From positions 1 to 30,087 of the forward strand of contig JACRTZ010000042.1 of assembly GCA_014304965.1 (NCBI GenBank): a stretch of 30,087 nucleotides of DNA, read 5' to 3'. Made by a program: the position numbers and the translations under genes. Below, piece by piece: positions 7,567 through 15,792 of the stretch. Numbering within the stretch: position 1 is the first letter of the stretch; each line of letters begins with the position of its first letter. Below the pieces are notes generated by a model. It had not been told where the DNA came from, ran no database searches, and saw only the letters and a list, made by a program, of their open reading frames with translations. The stretch is from Vulcanimicrobiota bacterium. GTDB taxonomy: Bacteria > Vulcanimicrobiota > Vulcanimicrobiia > Vulcanimicrobiales > Vulcanimicrobiaceae.

Positions 7567-10272
7567 ATGAAGCGTCTCGCAACCCTGGTCCTCGCGTCGA
7601 GCTTTGTGCTCGGCTCGGTTCTCAGTTTGGGCCGGGCTGCCTCCGCTACGCCGTTCTCGGATGTGCCGGCCAATCACTGGGCCTATCAGTACATCCAGAG
7701 CCTCGCGGCCGACGGCATCATCGACGGCTATCCCGACGGCAAGTTCAAAGGCGACCGCCCGCTGACGCGCTACGAAATGGCCGTCGTCGTGGCGCGCGTC
7801 ATTGCCAAACTGCAAGAAAACCAAAAAACCGAACCCCAAGTGAACTATCGTCCCGACATCGACAAACTGCAAAAGTTGATCGATGCGCTCAAGGACGAAC
7901 TCGATTCTCTCGGCGTTCGCGTCACGAATCTCGAAGATTCGCTCGACGCGCTCGATAAGCGGACGAAGTTCGCGCAGTCGCTCTCCATGCACGGATTGTT
8001 CCTGCCGAACGTCACGTTCCGCCAACGCACGAACATCCAACGTTCGATTCAGAATCTGACCGGCGCGACCCAGGCGACCTACTACGGTCAGAGCATCGCC
8101 AACAACCGGACCGGTTCGATCGATCCGTTCGTCAATGCGTTCATGTCGAGCGACGATTCGAACAATCCGCTCACGCAGAACGGCTCGGGCGTTCAGATCC
8201 GTCAAGACAGCCGGTTCTCGCTCGCCTATCAGTTCAGCGACAACCTGACGATCTCGCTGCCGGTGCATATCCTCAATTTCGAATACGGCGGCGAATACGC
8301 GCAGCAGGCCAAGGTCGACATCGAGCCCGGCATCGACATCAACGTCGCCAAGGCCGGCGCGATTTCGAACCTGCACGTCAAGTTCGGCATCCTCGACAAC
8401 ATGCAGTCGTCGCGCACGGGACTCGCGTTCCGGGCGCCGTTCGGCTACAGCGCGGCGGTACCGTACGAACTGCCGCTCCAACCTTATCAGAAGGGCTTTG
8501 CCATCAGCGGCACGCTGGCCGAGACCAACTTCGGCTCGACCTCGTTCTTCGGCTCGTTCTCGCGCATGGATCAGGATCTGGTCAATACGCAAACGGCAAA
8601 CGACTTGAACGTCTGCCCGGTTGGTTGCTCCGCGTATCTCTTCCCGATCACGCCGCCGCAGGCCGGTTTCGTCCAGGCGGGCGCCGCTCAAGCGCTGCGC
8701 ACGGACAACTTCAACAGCGGCACGGGCGGCCTGCAACAGGTCTACCTGACGCAGAAAGCCGTCCTCGGCTCGGTCTTCGTCTCGTTCTATAACGGCACGA
8801 CCTACAGTAACGTGGGCGTGGCGACCGGCGGACCGGCCAACCCACTGCCGGCCATCACCTACAACGATGCGTACAACTCGGTCGTTTTCGGCTCGCCGAT
8901 TCCGGCCGGATCGACGATTTCCATCACGTATCGCGGCGTGACCGCAACCGGTAATACCGGTCTCCAGCGTTACATGGCCAACGCTCGCCTGAACCAGAAG
9001 TTCAACGGCGTCGCCGGGCTCGAGATCGGTGCGACCTTCAACCGCATCTTCGACTTCGACGACACCCAGACGACCGGCGACCTCACGCAGGTATTCGCAG
9101 CCGGCGGCAACGGTCAACCGCTCGTGAGCGACACGGTGTTCGGCATCGACGCCGTCCTGCCGCTGCCGTTCCTGATCAGCGGTGCCGGTTCGAACCCGGT
9201 GATCTTCGGTGAAGCCGCGTTCAGTAAGTACACGCCAGATTTCCGCAACGTCGCGGCCATCGGCGACACGGCCGGCGTCATCGGCATGCGCCTGAAGATC
9301 CAAAAGATCGAATTCAGCGTGCAGTACCAGAGCGTCGGCGCGGACTTCCTCGACGGAGCGCCGTTCAAGTACTACGGTAATCCGCCACCGCTGTTCGCGT
9401 TCTATCACGGAACGTATTTCCCGGACTTCTACGGTTTCGGGAACAGTCTCGGAATCAACACGCAGTTCGACAACCAGTTCACGGCCGTGGGCCAAACTGC
9501 GACGACGACCCGCTTGAATCCGAACCTCACGTTCCTGTACCCGGTCTTCAATCCGCTCAAGGGGAACAGCCCGACGTTCTACTCGGCGTTCACCCCGAAC
9601 ACGCGCGGCACGACGGCCACCTTCAACACTCCGATTCGCATCGGCGACGTGATCTTTACGACGCGCGGTCAGTACCAGCACCTCGAAGAGATCCGTCCCA
9701 ACTCGGTCGGAAACTTGCTCTACGGTCCGGCGTACGCGTCCACCATCCCGATCAAGTGGGATAACTACACGCTGGCGACGGCGTTTAGCGTCCCGGCGTT
9801 CGGACAGCGGATCAGCGCCAACCTCTCGGGCACGTACGAGCTCCTCCGCCGGAACGACCCGACGGCGTTCCCGTACCTCCCGATCAACCTGACCACCCAG
9901 ACCCCGGATGCCACCGCCGCCCTTGCGTCGACGCAGCTCCCGGGCGGCGGAACGGGCGTGTCGTTCTATCCCAACTTCGTGAACATGAAGCGTTACGCGT
10001 TCAACGCGGCGGCGGCCGTGCCGCTCACCCGCGACGTGGCGCTCAACATGTCGTACTCGACGCAGCGCTACAACGGTTCGTACGGTACGACGCTCACGCA
10101 GAACATCTCCCAGCGTAAGGACTTCGCCACGGCGGCTGTCGTGTACAACATCCCGAAGACGAACTCTTCGGTGCAGTTCCAGGCACGTAACTACCGCTAC
10201 GTCGACGACGTCATCTCGAACTACAACCTGACCCAGAATCGTCAAGACGTCATCTTCACGATCCGGTTCTAG
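7567..10272 (+). CDS. SLH-domain outer-membrane porin
   Basis: A 901-residue exported protein. Residues 1-28 form a Sec signal peptide (MKRLATLVLASS..., cleavage near ASA). An SLH domain covers about 29-80 (FSDVPANHWAYQYIQSLAADG...YPDGKF...LTRYEMA), followed by a coiled-coil-like stretch at 96-135. The rest is a long run of alternating, aromatic-rich beta segments ending in Phe (VIFTIRF), the classic C-terminal residue of outer-membrane barrels. The architecture is that of the cyanobacterial SomA and Deinococcus SlpA type, in which the SLH domain grips cell-wall polymer and the barrel forms a channel. ATG 7567 was chosen because of GGAGG and the signal peptide, although the frame is open far upstream. 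It appears monocistronic, with its own leader and terminator. Confidence 0.92.
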   Translation: MKRLATLVLASSFVLGSVLSLGRAASATPFSDVPANHWAYQYIQSLAADGIIDGYPDGKFKGDRPLTRYEMAVVVARVIAKLQENQKTEPQVNYRPDIDKLQKLIDALKDELDSLGVRVTNLEDSLDALDKRTKFAQSLSMHGLFLPNVTFRQRTNIQRSIQNLTGATQATYYGQSIANNRTGSIDPFVNAFMSSDDSNNPLTQNGSGVQIRQDSRFSLAYQFSDNLTISLPVHILNFEYGGEYAQQAKVDIEPGIDINVAKAGAISNLHVKFGILDNMQSSRTGLAFRAPFGYSAAVPYELPLQPYQKGFAISGTLAETNFGSTSFFGSFSRMDQDLVNTQTANDLNVCPVGCSAYLFPITPPQAGFVQAGAAQALRTDNFNSGTGGLQQVYLTQKAVLGSVFVSFYNGTTYSNVGVATGGPANPLPAITYNDAYNSVVFGSPIPAGSTISITYRGVTATGNTGLQRYMANARLNQKFNGVAGLEIGATFNRIFDFDDTQTTGDLTQVFAAGGNGQPLVSDTVFGIDAVLPLPFLISGAGSNPVIFGEAAFSKYTPDFRNVAAIGDTAGVIGMRLKIQKIEFSVQYQSVGADFLDGAPFKYYGNPPPLFAFYHGTYFPDFYGFGNSLGINTQFDNQFTAVGQTATTTRLNPNLTFLYPVFNPLKGNSPTFYSAFTPNTRGTTATFNTPIRIGDVIFTTRGQYQHLEEIRPNSVGNLLYGPAYASTIPIKWDNYTLATAFSVPAFGQRISANLSGTYELLRRNDPTAFPYLPINLTTQTPDATAALASTQLPGGGTGVSFYPNFVNMKRYAFNAAAAVPLTRDVALNMSYSTQRYNGSYGTTLTQNISQRKDFATAAVVYNIPKTNSSVQFQARNYRYVDDVISNYNLTQNRQDVIFTIRF

Positions 10273-10294
10273 TCGAAGCAAGCCACCACGAAGG

Positions 10295-10321
10295 AAGGGG
10301 CCCGCAAGTGCGGGCCCCTTT
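10295..10321 (+). terminator. Intrinsic terminator of the porin gene
   Basis: AAGGGGCCCGC at 10295-10305 and GCGGGCCCCTT at 10310-10320 form a perfect 11-bp stem with an AAGT loop, followed by TTTC. It lies 22 bases after the porin stop and before the next gene. Confidence 0.9.
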
Positions 10322-10346
10322 CGCGTTTAGGCGAAGCAGTGCGGCC

Positions 10347-11210
10347 ATGAACGGACGCGGGACGGCAGCGGCTGCGATCGTTGCGGCGCTTGCCCTGGCG
10401 CCGCTGGGCGCTCTGCAATTCGTCGCCACGGTCGCGCTGCGCGATGCGGGGGTGTCCGGCTCCTGGGTCCGCGCGATGCCGCCCGCGACTGCCGTGCGTC
10501 TCGAAGAGCGCTTTGACGGATGGGCGCTCCCGCCGGTTCTGCGGCTGATCGTCGCGCGACGCGCACTGGCCGAAGGCGATCTGTCGCGGACCGCGCGTTT
10601 GCTGGAACGGTTGCCGCCGTCCGCCGACCGAAGCGCGCTCGCCGGCACGCTCGCGGAACGGCGCGGCGACGACAACGGCGCGATCGCGGCATATCTTGCC
10701 GCGAGCGACGTGGATGACGTGGAACGCGTCGTCGGCGACTTGCAGCGGCACGACAAGATCGCCGAAGCGCTGTTCAATCAACGCGCGCTTATCGATCACC
10801 TCGCACGCGATCCCAGTCAAACGGGCGCGCTTCCCGAGGCCTACTATCAACTCGGCATCCTCGAACAAGCGCTCGCATACCACATGCCCGTCGGCAGTAA
10901 GGCGCGAGCGGACGACGAGCGCCTCGCGCTCGCTTCGTATCAGCGCGCGCTCGCCTACGCTCCGCTGGCCGAACGGTATTGGATCGCGGTCGGTAATCAG
11001 CAATTGAACGTCGCGGATCTTTCCGGCGCCGCGGTGAGTTTTCGTCGAGCGATCGACATCGATCCGCGCAGCGCCGAGGGCTTCGTGGGCCTCGCCGACG
11101 TGGCGGCACGTCAGGGACGGTTACGGGATGCGCGCGCGCTGCTCGAGCGCGCGGCTCGCATCGAGCCGAATGCGGGCTCCCTGAAGCGGCTGCGCGCACG
11201 GATTCGATGA
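10347..11210 (+). CDS. TPR protein with N-terminal membrane anchor
   Basis: A 287-residue protein. A hydrophobic segment at about residues 6-30 (AAAAIVAALALAPLGALQF) looks like an uncleaved anchor or signal peptide. The remainder is helical, with tetratricopeptide-like units clearest at about 195-275 (ALASYQRALAYAPLAERYWIAVG, then AAVSFRRAIDIDPRSAEGFVGLADVAARQGRLRDA, split across repeats). No enzyme motif is visible, so it probably scaffolds a complex in the periplasm. ATG 10347 was chosen because it sits just before the anchor and after the porin terminator. The TGA lies within the ATGATG at the start of the glycosyltransferase gene, so the two are translationally coupled and may act together in glycan assembly. 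Confidence 0.8.
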   Translation: MNGRGTAAAAIVAALALAPLGALQFVATVALRDAGVSGSWVRAMPPATAVRLEERFDGWALPPVLRLIVARRALAEGDLSRTARLLERLPPSADRSALAGTLAERRGDDNGAIAAYLAASDVDDVERVVGDLQRHDKIAEALFNQRALIDHLARDPSQTGALPEAYYQLGILEQALAYHMPVGSKARADDERLALASYQRALAYAPLAERYWIAVGNQQLNVADLSGAAVSFRRAIDIDPRSAEGFVGLADVAARQGRLRDARALLERAARIEPNAGSLKRLRARIR

Positions 11211-12250
11211 TGCGCGTCGGGCTGGATGCGCAGCTGGCGGTCGGGACGGCCACCGGCATCGGCGAGTTCGTGCGCGGCCTGGCGGAGGCACTGCGTGCGC
11301 GCAGCGACCTCGAGGTCGTCTCGCTCGCCGCGCCCTGGCTCGATCCGTGGCGCTTCGACCGGCGCGTCGCGTGGGACCAAGCGCTGCTGCCCGCTAGCGC
11401 CCTGCGGGCACGGTGCGAGTTGCTGCACTGCGCTTCGGGCACCGCACCGTTGGTAGGGGCGCCGTATGTCGTGACGGTGCACGACGTCGCGTGGTTGCGG
11501 GTGCAGCAGCACGCGCGCTGGTATGCGCGCGCCTACTTCGGCCGCTTCGCGCTCGCGCGTTACGCGCGCGCTCGCGCGCTGATGGTGGACTCGCGTTTCT
11601 CGCGCGACGAACTACTCGAAACGGCGCACCTCGAGCCGGCGGCCGTGAGCGTCGTCGAACCCGGAGTCGCGGCTGCTTTCGCCGCGCTCGAGCGCGCGCC
11701 CGACGAGCGGCCGTTCGTGCTCGCGGTCGGAACCGTGGAGCGGCGCAAGAATCTCGAGGTCGCCATTCGTGCGTTGCGCGCGCACCCGGGACTGCGGCTG
11801 GTGTCCGTCGGCCCGGCGACGCCGTACGCCGACGAATGCCGCCGCATCGCCGCCGCATGCGGAGTGAGCGGCGCGGTCGAGTTTCGCGGCTACGTCACGC
11901 CGGACGAACTGCTCGATCTGTACGCGCGCTGCGCCTTTGCCGCCGTGCCGTCGCGCTACGAAGGTTTCGGGTACGGCGTCGCGCAGGCGCGCTGCGCCGG
12001 CGTTCCGATCGTGGCGGCCGACTCGTCGTCGCTGCCGGACGTTGCGGGCGGCGCGGCCACACTGGTCGCCCCCGACGACGAAGCCGGTTGGAGCGACGCC
12101 TTCGGCGCCGTACTGGCGGCACGCGGCGCGGCGGAGCACCGCGCTGCCGAAGACCGTCCGCGCGCGATCGCGCGGTTCGACTGGAGCACTGCGGCTGCGG
12201 CGGTCGTCGCGGTTTACCGCGGCGCGCTCGGCAGGCCGCCGCCCGGCTAG
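11207..12250 (+). CDS. GT4-family glycosyltransferase
   Basis: A 346-347-residue GT-B glycosyltransferase. The N-terminus MRVGLDAQLAVGTATGIGEFVRGL (split: acceptor-side loop TGIGEFVRGL) and VVTVHDVAWLR at about 92 are typical of GT4 mannosyl/rhamnosyl-type enzymes. The donor half contains FVLAVGTVERRKNLEVAI at about 170 and PSRYEGFGYGVAQARCAGVPIV at about 248. In the EX7E motif the second Glu is Gln (EGFGYGVAQ), a non-standard active-site variant. The conserved GVP and SLPDVAGGAA segments remain. No transmembrane helix, so a cytoplasmic sugar transferase for polysaccharide or LPS. ATG 11207 and ATG 11210 are alternatives. The stop overlaps the stop of the convergent gene within CTAG. Confidence 0.85.
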   Translation: MMRVGLDAQLAVGTATGIGEFVRGLAEALRARSDLEVVSLAAPWLDPWRFDRRVAWDQALLPASALRARCELLHCASGTAPLVGAPYVVTVHDVAWLRVQQHARWYARAYFGRFALARYARARALMVDSRFSRDELLETAHLEPAAVSVVEPGVAAAFAALERAPDERPFVLAVGTVERRKNLEVAIRALRAHPGLRLVSVGPATPYADECRRIAAACGVSGAVEFRGYVTPDELLDLYARCAFAAVPSRYEGFGYGVAQARCAGVPIVAADSSSLPDVAGGAATLVAPDDEAGWSDAFGAVLAARGAAEHRAAEDRPRAIARFDWSTAAAAVVAVYRGALGRPPPG

Positions 12251-13887
12251 TAAATCGGCGAGTCGGACGAGCCCGGCGCCGCGCTGCCGTCGTCGGCTGC
12301 GACGATCAAACGCAGCGGATACGAGGAGCCGCCTTCGGGCATCGTGACGATGACGGTGCGGACGAAGCCGCCCGGCGGCAGCGTGTACTGCCGCAACTTG
12401 TAATGCCCGAAGGGTGCCATTGCGTGCGCTTGCACGAGCACGCCGTCCACGATGAAGGTCCCGGTCGCGCGGCCGCCGCGCGGATTCGCATAGAGCGCGA
12501 CGTTGTGGGCGTTGCGCGGGTCGTAATTGGACATGCGCACCGTCACCTGTTGCAGCACGCCGTAATCTCCCGCGAGAGCTTGCCCTTGGACCAAGTTCGG
12601 AAGCGGAATCTGTCCGATCGGCACTTCGAGATCCGGACCGTCCGTGTTGTATGAGTAATCGAAGAAGAATTCGGGGATCGAGTAGATTCCGCGCGCGTGC
12701 GGATGGTCGCCGGTCAGCAATGCCGACGCCACGACCGGACCGTCCACCGGATCGCCCTCGTTCTGCGCGATCAAGGTCAAGTGCAGCGGCGCGCCCTCGA
12801 CCTCGTTTAACTGCATGAGCCCGCTGACGACGTTGCGCGCGGGCAGCCGCTGATCGACGATCGTGGTCGTGGAGTTGGGGGGCAAGACGACGACGGTGCC
12901 TTCGTTCTGCACCTGTCGCACGAGAAAGCGCTGCGTTGAAAGATGGCCGACTTCCATTTCGTTGACGCCCGGGCCGGCCGCGCCGGCGATGTACTGAACG
13001 ATCGCAGGCTGGCTCGAGAGGTTCTCGGCCTTGAGCACGATGCGGCGGCCGGGCTGTCCGGCGGGGTTGAAATGATAGTACAAGAATCGCTGCGCCGCCC
13101 CGCGCGTTATGTCGGCGGTGAAAAGCACGCCGTTTTCGCGCAGCGTTTCCGGGTAATCGCTGACCAGCAATTTACTCGGGCGCACGCGCGGAACCGCGAC
13201 GTTCTCGACGCGCACGTGGGTCGTGCCTTGGACCGTCAGGTACGTGTCGCCGCCTTGAATGATGATGGGGACGTCCACCGTGACGACGTTGTCCACGCCG
13301 AGCGGACGCGGGACCGAGATCGAATCCGCCGTCGTGAGAATCGCAGCGCCCGGCCTCAGGACGGCGCGTTTGGCAGCGGCGCTCAACGCCTGCTCGCGTA
13401 CGAAGGCTTGACTCGCCGGCTCACCGCTGATCCGCACGGTCGCGGCGTCCGCGATGCTGCCCGCCGGAAAGGCGACGCGCACGGCAACGTCGCGCGTCAA
13501 CCCGCGATCGTCGCGCACGGTCACGACGGTCCGGCCGACGCTGCGTCCGAAGATCGTTAGCGTGCGCAGCGTTTGATCCACCGTCGCGTCGGCGATCGCC
13601 GGGTCGGCGCTCGAGACGGCGATCGCCCCGATCACTTGCATCACGCGCAGCGTCTGGGTGGCGCCGGGGGACAGCGCCGCGCCGGCCGGGTCCACGATGA
13701 TCGGCGGCTGCGTCGGGGTCTCGACCGGCACCGGGGTTGCAGTTGCCGCCGCGTCGGGAGGGGCGGGCGATGCTTGCGGAAGGGGAGCCGGAGACGCGGA
13801 AGCCGCCGGGCTTGCGGCCGGCGCCGCGGACGGGGCGGGCTGCGCGCCCGCGCGCGGAGTCGCTGAGGCCGCCAGCACAAACGCCAT
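12247..13887 (-). CDS. Secreted protein with pilus-N/Ig-like domain, function unknown
   Basis: At least 546 residues. The N-terminus is hydrophobic (MAFVLAASATPRAGA), then a long Ala/Pro/Ser linker to about 60. Residues 60-145 (AVSSADPAIADATVDQTLRTLTIFGRSVGRTVVTVRD is the core, here quoted by key words SSADPAIADA and GRSVGRTVVTV) resemble the N-terminal domain of CpaC/RcpA-type pilus secretins or bacterial Ig-like folds. The remaining 400 residues are beta-rich with no recognised motif. From the ATG at 13887 the signal peptide lacks its basic n-region. Reading on upstream in frame adds IPRWYRNVVAATLF, completing it, but offers only ATA (13935) or ATT (13929) as starts, with TAGGAG at 13941-13946. 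No secretin domain is seen, so it is not itself a secretin. Follows recQ closely. Confidence 0.75.
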   Translation of the reverse strand: MAFVLAASATPRAGAQPAPSAAPAASPAASASPAPLPQASPAPPDAAATATPVPVETPTQPPIIVDPAGAALSPGATQTLRVMQVIGAIAVSSADPAIADATVDQTLRTLTIFGRSVGRTVVTVRDDRGLTRDVAVRVAFPAGSIADAATVRISGEPASQAFVREQALSAAAKRAVLRPGAAILTTADSISVPRPLGVDNVVTVDVPIIIQGGDTYLTVQGTTHVRVENVAVPRVRPSKLLVSDYPETLRENGVLFTADITRGAAQRFLYYHFNPAGQPGRRIVLKAENLSSQPAIVQYIAGAAGPGVNEMEVGHLSTQRFLVRQVQNEGTVVVLPPNSTTTIVDQRLPARNVVSGLMQLNEVEGAPLHLTLIAQNEGDPVDGPVVASALLTGDHPHARGIYSIPEFFFDYSYNTDGPDLEVPIGQIPLPNLVQGQALAGDYGVLQQVTVRMSNYDPRNAHNVALYANPRGGRATGTFIVDGVLVQAHAMAPFGHYKLRQYTLPPGGFVRTVIVTMPEGGSSYPLRLIVAADDGSAAPGSSDSPIY

Positions 13888-13940
13888 GAAGAGCGTCGCT
13901 GCTACGACGTTCCGGTACCACCGTGGAATGGTTATGAAAG

Positions 13941-13946
13941 CTCCTA
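13941..13946 (-). promoter_or_regulatory. Ribosome-binding site upstream of a non-standard start
   Basis: On the minus strand TAGGAG lies three bases after the recQ stop, followed by CTTTC and then ATA, or by eleven bases and then ATT. No ATG, GTG or TTG in the frame is near; the first ATG is 48 bases further on at 13887. Confidence 0.45.
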
Positions 13947-13948
13947 GA

Positions 13949-15658
13949 CTATGCGATCTTTGCTTCGCGATTGACGGCCGAAGCTAAGAGCGTCTTGTAT
14001 CCGACGTTCGGAAACAGGACCGTGACCAAATCTTTCTCGGCGCGCTCGACCGTGCCTTGCCCGAACTTCGGATGCGAGACGATGTCGGCGATCCGGAATC
14101 CGTTGACGGCCGGCGCCGCGAGGGGAGCCGGGCGGGCGGCCGTTTTCGCGGCGCGGAGGCAGTTGTCGCACGCTCCGCAGTTGAGCGTTTCGAAATCCTC
14201 GCCGAAATAGTTCAGGATGAAGCGCCGGCGGCACGAACGCGTTTCCGCGTATTGCAGCATCATCGCGAGCTTGCTCTGATCGTAGGACTTTTTCGTTTCG
14301 TAGTTCGTCAGGTTTAAAACCAGTTCGCGATTCTTGAGCGCATCCGCGGTCAATCCGTAGCGCGCGCGCGAGCGGGTCTCGATAAAGCTCGCCTTTTTCA
14401 GCAGCGCCAACACGACTTTGAGTTTGGTCAACGGCAACTGCGAAATCTTTCGCAGGTCGGCGAGCGAGACGCCGTCTTGCTGGCCGCCGAAGTATTCCAA
14501 GGTGCCGAAAACTTTTTGTACGTCTTCGATATCGGGATATTTTCCGGTCAGAAAATAATTCTGCACGCGCGTGTCGCTCATGCGATAGAGCAAGATGCAG
14601 CGCGACCGATTGCCGTCGCGGCCCGCGCGGCCGGCTTCTTGCGTGTACGCTTCGACCGAGCCCGGAAGATCGTAGTGCATCACGAAGCGGATGTTCGGCT
14701 TGTCGATTCCCAAGCCGAACGCGTTCGTCGCGACGACGGCCCGGATGGATTCGTTCATGAACAGGTTGTGAACCGAAACCCGCTCTTGCTTGTGGAGCTT
14801 CGAATGATAGACTGCCGCCGGCAGGTCCAATTGTTCGTGCAAGAACTTCTGCACTTCGAGTGCGTTCTTGATCGTCGCCGTATAAATGATGCCGGTGCCG
14901 GGCAAGCCGTCGTTCGAAAACAGTTCTTTGAGGCACTTCATCTTTGCCGCTTCGCTTTCGGCGCGAATCACTTCGTACTGTAAATTTGGGCGGTCGAAGC
15001 CCTTCACGACGATCTTGGCGTTCGGGATGCCGAGCTGGATCAGGATATCTTCGCGTACGGCGGGCGTCGCCGTGGCGGTCAATGCGAGGACCGTCGGGCG
15101 TCCGAGCGACGCAATCACGGCACCGAGCGCGAGGTACGCGGGGCGGAAGTCGTGGCCCCAGGCGCTGATGCAATGCGCTTCGTCCACGACGAACAGCGGC
15201 ACCGTAATGCATTTGAGCAGAGCGACAAAGCGTTCGTCCTCGAGCTTCTCCGGCGTCACCAGAACGATTTTCGTTTCGCCGCGCGCGATGCGCTCGAGGA
15301 GCACGGCTTCCTGATCTTCGCCGATCGTCGAATTCAACGCCGCGACGGCGTGGATGCCGCGCTCGGCGAGCATGTCCAACTGGTCTTTCATCAGCGCGAT
15401 CAGCGGGCTGACGACGACCGTCGTGCCGTCGAGCAGCAGCGCGGGAAGCTGGTAACACAGGCTCTTCCCGGCCCCGGTGGCGAGGATGGCGAGCGTGTCG
15501 TGTCCGGTCATCACGCGCGCGATGACGTCTTCTTGACCCGGCTGGAAGTGCGAGAAACCGAAGTGCGCTTTGAGAGCCCCTTCGATACGCTCGAGCAGCT
15601 CCGGTGCAACCGGGCTGGTCGTTTTGGCCGGCACCGCTGCCGGGGCCGTGGCTGCCAT
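13949..15658 (-). CDS. recQ: RecQ-family ATP-dependent DNA helicase
   Basis: A 569-residue 3'-5' helicase for recombination and stalled-fork repair. Motif 0 FGFSHFQPGQ at 33-42 fits RecQ. Walker A is TGAGKS at 61-66 (usually TGGGKS), motif II is DEAH at 159-162 followed by the aromatic loop CISAWGHDFRP, and motif VI is QEAGRAGRDG. A zinc site follows (CRRRF...CGACDNC near 475-500). The RQC winged helix is short and there is no HRDC domain. The last 45 residues (GFRIADIVSHPKFGQGTVERAEKD...FPNVGYKTLLAS in outline) resemble the Tudor-like C-terminus of PcrA/UvrD. GGGAGG upstream supports the ATG at 15658. It is divergent from dnaX across 134 bases. Confidence 0.93.
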   Translation of the reverse strand: MAATAPAAVPAKTTSPVAPELLERIEGALKAHFGFSHFQPGQEDVIARVMTGHDTLAILATGAGKSLCYQLPALLLDGTTVVVSPLIALMKDQLDMLAERGIHAVAALNSTIGEDQEAVLLERIARGETKIVLVTPEKLEDERFVALLKCITVPLFVVDEAHCISAWGHDFRPAYLALGAVIASLGRPTVLALTATATPAVREDILIQLGIPNAKIVVKGFDRPNLQYEVIRAESEAAKMKCLKELFSNDGLPGTGIIYTATIKNALEVQKFLHEQLDLPAAVYHSKLHKQERVSVHNLFMNESIRAVVATNAFGLGIDKPNIRFVMHYDLPGSVEAYTQEAGRAGRDGNRSRCILLYRMSDTRVQNYFLTGKYPDIEDVQKVFGTLEYFGGQQDGVSLADLRKISQLPLTKLKVVLALLKKASFIETRSRARYGLTADALKNRELVLNLTNYETKKSYDQSKLAMMLQYAETRSCRRRFILNYFGEDFETLNCGACDNCLRAAKTAARPAPLAAPAVNGFRIADIVSHPKFGQGTVERAEKDLVTVLFPNVGYKTLLASAVNREAKIA

Positions 15659-15792
15659 GATCTCGCGTCCTCCCGAATACCGACACGGCCCCCGTATATA
15701 CGGAAGGAACCGCCGCTACTGTCATAACGTGGATACCCAGCCCGCAGTTTCGCGAAACGGGGGCACTCCTTGGGACCGCGAATCTGGGGCCG
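15659..15792. promoter_or_regulatory. Divergent recQ/dnaX promoter region with two palindromes
   Basis: This region separates two divergent genes and must hold both promoters. CCGTATATACGG at 15692-15703 is a perfect 12-bp palindrome, and GTTTCGCGAAAC at 15747-15758 is another. Either could be an operator; the first contains a TATATA that could serve as a -10 box. They do not match the usual gamma-proteobacterial LexA consensus, and no regulator is identified. Confidence 0.45.

Noticed and set aside
7366..10281. 971-codon open frame antisense to the porin
   Set aside because: It mirrors the regular codon pattern of the porin; it has no domain, signal peptide or ribosome site, while the plus-strand protein is clearly real.
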